27,592 bases of DNA, from NCBI GenBank assembly GCA_946479475.1, contig CAMLGG010000041.1, positions 1 to 27,592 of the forward strand, given 5' to 3'. Both the position numbers and the translations under genes were made by a program. The notes under the pieces are model-generated. The model did not search any database. It was not told the origin of the DNA and saw only the letters and a list, made by a program, of their open reading frames with translations. The stretch comes from an uncultured Ideonella sp. (lineage in GTDB: Bacteria; Pseudomonadota; Gammaproteobacteria; Burkholderiales; Burkholderiaceae). Of the stretch, positions 22,233 to 27,592 are shown in pieces; position 1 is the first letter of the stretch; every line of letters begins with the position of its first letter.

Positions 22233-22979
22233 TTACTGCAACGTATGCCGAGCCAGCCTCTGTGCGTCGAGGATGCGGATATCCCGCTTGTCGATGGCGA
22301 TGAGCCCCTCGGCCTCGAGCTCGTGGAGCACTCGCGAGAAGTACTCCGGCGTCAGCGAAAGGCGCGATGCGATGGTGGCCTTGCTCACGGGCAGGCAGAC
22401 GTTCCACTCGCGGCGGGTGGGTGGTGAGTCTGGCGTGCAGCCGGCATCGGCGAGGCTGAAGCTGGCGGCATCGTCGGCTTCTTCGGGCAGGTCGCGCAGC
22501 AAGTAGCCGATCACCCGCTGCATTCCGCTGTGCAGGGCGTAGGCCTGCACGTCGTGCACCAGCCCGTGCAGGCGGCGCGAGATGCCGGCGAGCATGCGCA
22601 TGGCAAATCGCGCGTCGCGTTCGATCTCGCCGATCACGGCCAGCTTGTCGACCGTGAGCAGCAGGGTGTCGGTCAGGGCTTGCGCGTTCACGATGTAGGG
22701 CTTGCCGGTGAACATCAGCGCCTCGGCGAAGGTGTTGCCGGGGCCGACGAGCTCGATTACCTTCTCCTGCCCCTGGGGCGAGATGGCGTAGAGCTTCACC
22801 TGGCCGATCACGGTGACGTGGAACTGCTCGCAGGGCTCGCCGACGCGGAACACGTGGTCGCCGCGGGCCAGCCGCTTCAGGCGGCAGCCCTCGGCCAGCC
22901 GCTGCAGTTCCTCGGGCGACATCTCCTGGAACAGCGGCAGCACCGAAAGATAACGCGGCAGGTCGAAGGTGCGCTCCAC
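22233..22979 (-). CDS. dnr: Crp/Fnr-family regulator, DNR-like
   Basis: The 248-residue protein has an N-terminal cyclic-nucleotide-type effector domain (ARGDHVFRVGEPCEQFHVTVIG, then QGQEKVIELVGPGNTFAEALMF). A long dimerisation helix and a C-terminal helix-turn-helix (about residues 199-222) follow, with recognition helix TPEYFSRVLHEL. The E-x-x-SR pattern (Glu212, Ser215, Arg216) is that of FNR-type proteins that read TTGAT-like half-sites. The N-terminal four-cysteine cluster of FNR is absent, as in DNR, which senses NO with a heme. The location just after norD supports a denitrification regulator. No ATG precedes the conserved domain. GTG 22979 gives a normal N-terminus, while TTG 23027 overlapping the norD stop (TTGA) is the alternative. 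Confidence 0.82.
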   Translation of the reverse strand: MERTFDLPRYLSVLPLFQEMSPEELQRLAEGCRLKRLARGDHVFRVGEPCEQFHVTVIGQVKLYAISPQGQEKVIELVGPGNTFAEALMFTGKPYIVNAQALTDTLLLTVDKLAVIGEIERDARFAMRMLAGISRRLHGLVHDVQAYALHSGMQRVIGYLLRDLPEEADDAASFSLADAGCTPDSPPTRREWNVCLPVSKATIASRLSLTPEYFSRVLHELEAEGLIAIDKRDIRILDAQRLARHTLQ

Positions 22980-23013
22980 GGCGCGATTGTGGGAAGCGAC
23001 CCGCTCGTCGCGA

Positions 23014-23027
23014 TTGACCGTCGTCAA
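23014..23027. promoter_or_regulatory. Candidate Crp/Fnr-type (Dnr/FixK-like) binding site
   Basis: TTGACCGTCGTCAA is a perfect TTGAC-N4-GTCAA palindrome. It closely fits the FNR/DNR consensus TTGAT-N4-ATCAA and the FixK variant. It covers the norD stop codon and lies 35 bp upstream of the chosen dnr start, so it may allow autoregulation of dnr apart from the nor operon. Confidence 0.45.
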
Positions 23028-24862
23028 CCGGCGCGGGTGAGCGTGGCGTACAAGCCCGCCAGCCGCTGCACCAGGTCCTGCGGCCGGTGCACAAGCGCAT
23101 AGCCCTGGCGGCCGAAGAGTAGTGGCAGGTAGTCGTGGGCGTGCTCGTCGATGGTCACGGCGAAGGGCGTCAGGCCGGCGGCGCGGGCGGCCTGAACGGC
23201 GTGGCGCGTGTCCTCCAGGCCGTAGCGGCCCTCGTAGACATCGAGGTCGTTGGGCTTGCCGTCGGTCAGGATGAGCAGCAGGCGCTGGCGCTCGGGACGA
23301 GCAGCGAGCCGCAGCGTGGCATGGCGGATGGCGGCGCCCATGCGGGTGTAGTAGCCGGGCTTGATGGCGCCGACGCGGTCGCGCGCGGTGGCGCTCCAGG
23401 CCTCGTCGAAGCCCTTGAGGTGCTGCATGCGCACGTGCTGGCGGCGCACGGACGAGAAGCCCAGCATCTCGAAGGGGTCGCCGCTGGCGGCCAGGGCCTC
23501 GCCGAAGACGAAGAGGGCCTCGCGGATGAGGTCGATCACCCTCGCGTGCGGCGTCGCGTAGGCATCGGTGGAAAGCGAGAGGTCCGCCAGCAGCAGCGTC
23601 GCGAGGCTGCGCTCGATGCGCTGGTGGCGGCACCAGACCGGCGGCGAATCGAGCGCGGGCTCGCGGGCGGCCGCATCGCTGCGGTGGCGCACCCAGGCGT
23701 CGAGGTCGAGCTGGTCGCCGTCGCGCTGGCCGTGCAGCCGGCGGGGGGCGGCGCGCAGAAGCTCCATCCGGCGCCGCACGCGCCGGGCGACGGCCCGCAG
23801 CGCGGATGGCGGCGAGTAGGCCTCGGCGGGCGTGGCGACGAGGGTCTGCGCGCAGCAGTGGTTCTCGATGAGGCGGCGCGCGCGCCAGTCCCACTCGGGC
23901 AGGCGCTGGCCGGGCCCGAGCGGACGGTCGTCGGCGGCGGCGCTGGGCAGGTCGAGGTCGAAGCGAACGCGGGAGGCCGCGCGCTCGCCGCCGTTCGCGA
24001 TGGCGAGCCGGTCCATGTCGTCGGCCACGGTGCGGGCCTGGCCGTCGTCGCTGTCGTCGTCGGCACGGTTCACGTGCACGAACTCGCCCCAGCTGAGGAT
24101 GGACTCGGCGCGGAAGAACATCATCAGCGGGGCGCGATGGCGATCGTCCTGGACGCGCTCTGCGCGGCGGCGCTTGTGATCCTGCTCAGGCTTGGCGGAC
24201 CCCGCCGACGGAGCGTCCGCGGGATCGAGCCGGTCCCTGGCCTGGCCGGGGGCCACGCGGCCCGTCGCGTCGAGCCACAGCCACACGGGCGCGACGTCCG
24301 CGGGAGCGATGCCGGCGGACGAAGGCGGCTCGCCGCGCAAGGCGGCCCGCACCGCACTCTCGGCCTCGGCGGCCGAGCCGCGCAGGCGCGCCACATCGGG
24401 CCGCGTGGCGAGATGCGCTTCGAGCAGGTGCTCGTGGCGCGATGCGAGGCCCGGGAACGCGGCGAGCGCCGAGCGGGTGGCGGCGACGTTGGCGCCGATC
24501 CAGTCCGCGGCGGGCACCCAGTGCGAAGCGAGGGCGGCGAGCCAGAGGTAGAGCTCGCGGTTCTGCTGCGCGGTGTCGAAGACGGCCAGCTCTGCCGGCA
24601 GCGCGAAGACATCGTCCTGCAGACCGGCGAGGGTGTTGCGCTGCCCCGTCCCGCCCAGCCGCTGCAGCCAGCGGCGCGGGCCGCCGGTGGCCTGCTCGCC
24701 GGCCACGGCCAGCCGCACCACCGGTGCACCGCCGCCGGCGCGAAACAGCATGCCGATCGCGCGCTGCATCTCCTCCAGCCGCACGGTCGCGGCCGCCGGC
24801 CGGGCTGGCGAGGCCAGGCGCGTGATCGCCCGGTGCCACTGCCAGCCGACCCACTCTTCCAT
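23024..24862 (-). CDS. norD: NorD, von Willebrand A-domain protein for NO reductase activation
   Basis: NorD is needed, together with the AAA+ protein NorQ, to make active nitric oxide reductase, probably by helping metal insertion into NorB. The 612-residue protein begins MEEWVGWQWHRAI, has a long helical N-terminal part and an acidic middle (RADDDSDDG). It ends with a von Willebrand factor A domain (about residues 400-610) with an intact metal-ion-dependent adhesion motif D-L-S-L-S-T in LLLADLSLSTDAY, plus LILTDGKPNDLD further on. The ATG shares one base with the TGA of the ferredoxin gene (TGATG at 24864-24860), so translation is coupled. The order norB–norQ–ferredoxin–norD is maintained on one strand. 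Related CbbO proteins share the domain, but norB decides the assignment. Confidence 0.92.
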   Translation of the reverse strand: MEEWVGWQWHRAITRLASPARPAAATVRLEEMQRAIGMLFRAGGGAPVVRLAVAGEQATGGPRRWLQRLGGTGQRNTLAGLQDDVFALPAELAVFDTAQQNRELYLWLAALASHWVPAADWIGANVAATRSALAAFPGLASRHEHLLEAHLATRPDVARLRGSAAEAESAVRAALRGEPPSSAGIAPADVAPVWLWLDATGRVAPGQARDRLDPADAPSAGSAKPEQDHKRRRAERVQDDRHRAPLMMFFRAESILSWGEFVHVNRADDDSDDGQARTVADDMDRLAIANGGERAASRVRFDLDLPSAAADDRPLGPGQRLPEWDWRARRLIENHCCAQTLVATPAEAYSPPSALRAVARRVRRRMELLRAAPRRLHGQRDGDQLDLDAWVRHRSDAAAREPALDSPPVWCRHQRIERSLATLLLADLSLSTDAYATPHARVIDLIREALFVFGEALAASGDPFEMLGFSSVRRQHVRMQHLKGFDEAWSATARDRVGAIKPGYYTRMGAAIRHATLRLAARPERQRLLLILTDGKPNDLDVYEGRYGLEDTRHAVQAARAAGLTPFAVTIDEHAHDYLPLLFGRQGYALVHRPQDLVQRLAGLYATLTRAG

Positions 24863-25884
24863 CAGCCTGCCTCGGCCGGCTGGGTGGCCTGAGCCTGCGC
24901 CAGCACGCGGCCCTTGCCGCCTTCGCGCATCGTCTCGCGCAGCGCATCGACGCCGACGGCCCATTGCAGCAGCGGCTCGCGGCGTTGCGCGCCCTGCGAA
25001 TCCTCGCAGGCCTGCACGCACAGGCCGCACTGCACGCAAGAGAACTTGCGGCGCTTGAAGTTGCGCGGGTTCAGCCGCATCGGGCAGGCCCGGTCGCAGG
25101 CGTTGCCATGCGGCGGGTCGCAGGTGCGGCAGTGCGAGGGATGGGCGCGCTCCAGGCTCATCGTCATCCCGCGCGTCAGGCCCCGTGGGCGCGGCATGCC
25201 GCTGCGCGGGAAGGCCACCACGCGGCCCTTGGGATTGGCCATCCACACCAGGCTCTGGAACAGGCCCACTGCGCAGCCGAAGCGGCAGAAGAAGTGCCGC
25301 GCCAGCAGGAACTCAGCGCTGAAGACCAGCGTGCCGATGCCGAGGAAGCGCGCCTGGTTGCCGGTGAGGGTGCCGTGCACGAGGTTGCCCCAGATCTGCG
25401 CGGGCGGCAGCAGGTAGGTCAGGAGAGTGATCGCCCAGGTGAAGCCGAACAGGACGCACGAGAGCACGAAGACCGGCCACCAGCGAGCGTCGGGCGCCCG
25501 GCCATCGGGCCGCGGGGTCGCCTCGCGCTCCCACAGGCTCAGGCGGCCGCAGGCTCGCTGGAGCAGGTCGTTCAGCATCTCGACCAGCGAGAAGTGCGGG
25601 CACAGCCAGCCGCAATAGAGCCGCCCGTAGCGCCAGGCCACGGCGAGGAACGCGGCGATCAGCAGCAGCGCCGGCACGAAGGCGCGCAGCACGATGCGCA
25701 GCGCCATGTCGTTGGCGGTGATCTCGCCGGCCCGGAAGGCGTCGATGCCCAGCGTCCAGCGCATGCCGAGCACCCACAGCTGCGCCTCGTGCAGGTCGAA
25801 GCGCAGCAGGTTCAGTGCCGGCGCGGTGACGAAGAGCGCGAAGAACGCCAGCTGGAAGGCGCGGCGCTGGCGCTGCGTGGCCAT
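24862..25884 (-). CDS. Membrane polyferredoxin (NapH/CcoG-like 4Fe-4S protein) of the nor operon
   Basis: The 340-residue protein has about four to five transmembrane helices. Two membrane-proximal cysteine pairs (C91GWLC95P and C200RFGC204) are present, as in NapH/CcoG-type proteins. Two ferredoxin-type clusters follow: C252xxC255-x7-C263xxxC267P and C283xxC286xxC289xxxC293. It has the build of a quinol- or electron-transferring membrane iron-sulfur protein. Its place inside the nor operon, 11 bp after norQ and sharing a base with norD, suggests a role in NO reductase assembly or electron supply. That role is inferred. It is not NorE (a cytochrome oxidase subunit III relative) or NorF. Confidence 0.85.
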   Translation of the reverse strand: MATQRQRRAFQLAFFALFVTAPALNLLRFDLHEAQLWVLGMRWTLGIDAFRAGEITANDMALRIVLRAFVPALLLIAAFLAVAWRYGRLYCGWLCPHFSLVEMLNDLLQRACGRLSLWEREATPRPDGRAPDARWWPVFVLSCVLFGFTWAITLLTYLLPPAQIWGNLVHGTLTGNQARFLGIGTLVFSAEFLLARHFFCRFGCAVGLFQSLVWMANPKGRVVAFPRSGMPRPRGLTRGMTMSLERAHPSHCRTCDPPHGNACDRACPMRLNPRNFKRRKFSCVQCGLCVQACEDSQGAQRREPLLQWAVGVDALRETMREGGKGRVLAQAQATQPAEAG

Positions 25885-25895
25885 GTTCGCGGCCC

Positions 25896-26699
25896 TCAGC
25901 CGATCACGGCGGCCACCACCTCTTCGAGGGCAGCGGCGGTGTCGGCGTCGTCGGTCAGGGCGTCGACGATCGCGGCGCGGCAGGCCTCGCGCAGCGGCAG
26001 TCCCGAGACGGCCAGGCGCGCGGCCATGACGAGCAGCCGCGTGCTCGCGGTCTCTTCGAGGTCGTGCTCCGTCAAGCGGCGCAAGGCGCTGCCGAGGCGA
26101 ACCAGGGTGGCCGCGAGCTCGGGGGACGCAGCCGCTTCCGCCGCCAGGATCGCCTGCTCGACCTCGGCCGCCGGATAGCCGAGCGTCAGCGCAATGAAGC
26201 GCTGCCGCGTGCTCGGCTTGAGGCTCTTGAGGATGCTCTGGTAGCCGGGGTTGTAGGAGACGACGAGCATGAAGCCCGGCGGCGCGGCGAGCAGCTCGCC
26301 GGTGCGCTCGATGGGCAGCACGCGCCGGTCGTCGGCCAGTGGGTGCAGCACGACGGTGGTGTCCTTGCGGGCCTCCACCACCTCGTCGAGGTAGCAGATG
26401 GCGCCGCTGCGCACCGCACGTGCGAGCGGCCCGTCGGACCAGACCGTGCCGTTCGGGCCGATGAGGTGGCGGCCCACGAGATCGGCGGCCGCGAGGTCGT
26501 CGTGGCAGCTGACCGTGACCAGCGGCCGGCCCAGCCGCGCGGCCATGTGCTCGACGAAGCGCGTCTTGCCGCAGCCCGTCGGGCCCTTGATCAGCAGCGG
26601 CAGCTGCCGGCGCCAGGCGTGCTCGAACAGCGCGACCTCGCCGGCCTGCGCCGCGTAGAAGGGCGCCTGGGCCAGTCCATGCTGCTCGCTCTGGTCCAT
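25896..26699 (-). CDS. norQ: NorQ, MoxR-type AAA+ ATPase
   Basis: The 267-residue protein is a MoxR/CbbQ-NirQ-NorQ ATPase. Walker A is GPTGCGKT (residues 39-46) and Walker B is AICYLDE (100-106). Family segments VSCHDDLAAADLVGRHL, KPSTRQRFIAL (arginine finger region) and a C-terminal helical lid are present. NorQ works with NorD to activate the NorCB nitric oxide reductase by ATP-driven remodelling. It starts 4 bp after the norB stop and is followed after 11 bp by the polyferredoxin gene, so the genes form one operon. Length is typical. Confidence 0.93.
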   Translation of the reverse strand: MDQSEQHGLAQAPFYAAQAGEVALFEHAWRRQLPLLIKGPTGCGKTRFVEHMAARLGRPLVTVSCHDDLAAADLVGRHLIGPNGTVWSDGPLARAVRSGAICYLDEVVEARKDTTVVLHPLADDRRVLPIERTGELLAAPPGFMLVVSYNPGYQSILKSLKPSTRQRFIALTLGYPAAEVEQAILAAEAAASPELAATLVRLGSALRRLTEHDLEETASTRLLVMAARLAVSGLPLREACRAAIVDALTDDADTAAALEEVVAAVIG

Positions 26700-26703
26700 G
26701 GGC

Positions 26704-27592
<889 letters not shown>

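Overview
The window is high-GC, densely packed bacterial DNA. Its gene content (heme d1-type denitrification genes, a norBQ–ferredoxin–norD–dnr block, LigD, a TAXI-type binding protein and many Burkholderiales-style lipoproteins) suggests a denitrifying betaproteobacterium of the order Burkholderiales. The assignment rests on gene content and protein character, not on a marker gene. I saw no rRNA, tRNA, CRISPR array or intact insertion sequence.

Layout. 1-1861 (+): the 3' end of nirJ and complete nirN, both for heme d1 maturation of cytochrome cd1 nitrite reductase. 1877-6731: a DUF3014 membrane protein, a small conserved hypothetical gene, a lipoprotein that looks like a catalytically dead M14 carboxypeptidase, a ClC-type chloride transporter and a VOC/glyoxalase-fold protein. 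6739-11756: a catabolic-looking minus-strand operon of SDR dehydrogenase, StyA-like flavoprotein monooxygenase, flavin reductase and a dienelactone hydrolase–SnoaL fusion, divergent from an AraC-family regulator. 11777-13730 (-): a TauE/SafE permease and a lipase-like lipoprotein. 13966-17663 (+): a three-domain DNA ligase D overlapping a PAS–histidine kinase gene by 4 bp. 17730-19109 (-): a membrane-anchored TAXI solute-binding protein without visible TRAP permease genes. 19614-22034 (+): a three-gene cassette of two unrecognised proteins and a ComEC-like metallo-beta-lactamase-fold protein, visibly less GC-rich than its surroundings. 22233-27592 (-): a DNR-type Crp/Fnr regulator, norD, a membrane polyferredoxin, norQ and the 3' part of norB.

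How it fits together. Nitrite reductase maturation genes lie at the left edge and nitric oxide reductase genes at the right edge, separated by about 20 kb of other functions. The DNR-like regulator is the likely NO- or oxygen-responsive switch. A TTGAC-N4-GTCAA palindrome overlaps the norD stop codon just upstream of it. The most novel-looking part is the 19.4-22.0 kb cassette, which has overlapping genes, a tandem repeat in its leader and the appearance of an insertion. Other points worth a second look are the pseudo-peptidase with both zinc histidines replaced, the 32-bp palindrome at 2737-2768, the hydrolase–SnoaL fusion in the monooxygenase operon, and the coupling of LigD to a sensor kinase.
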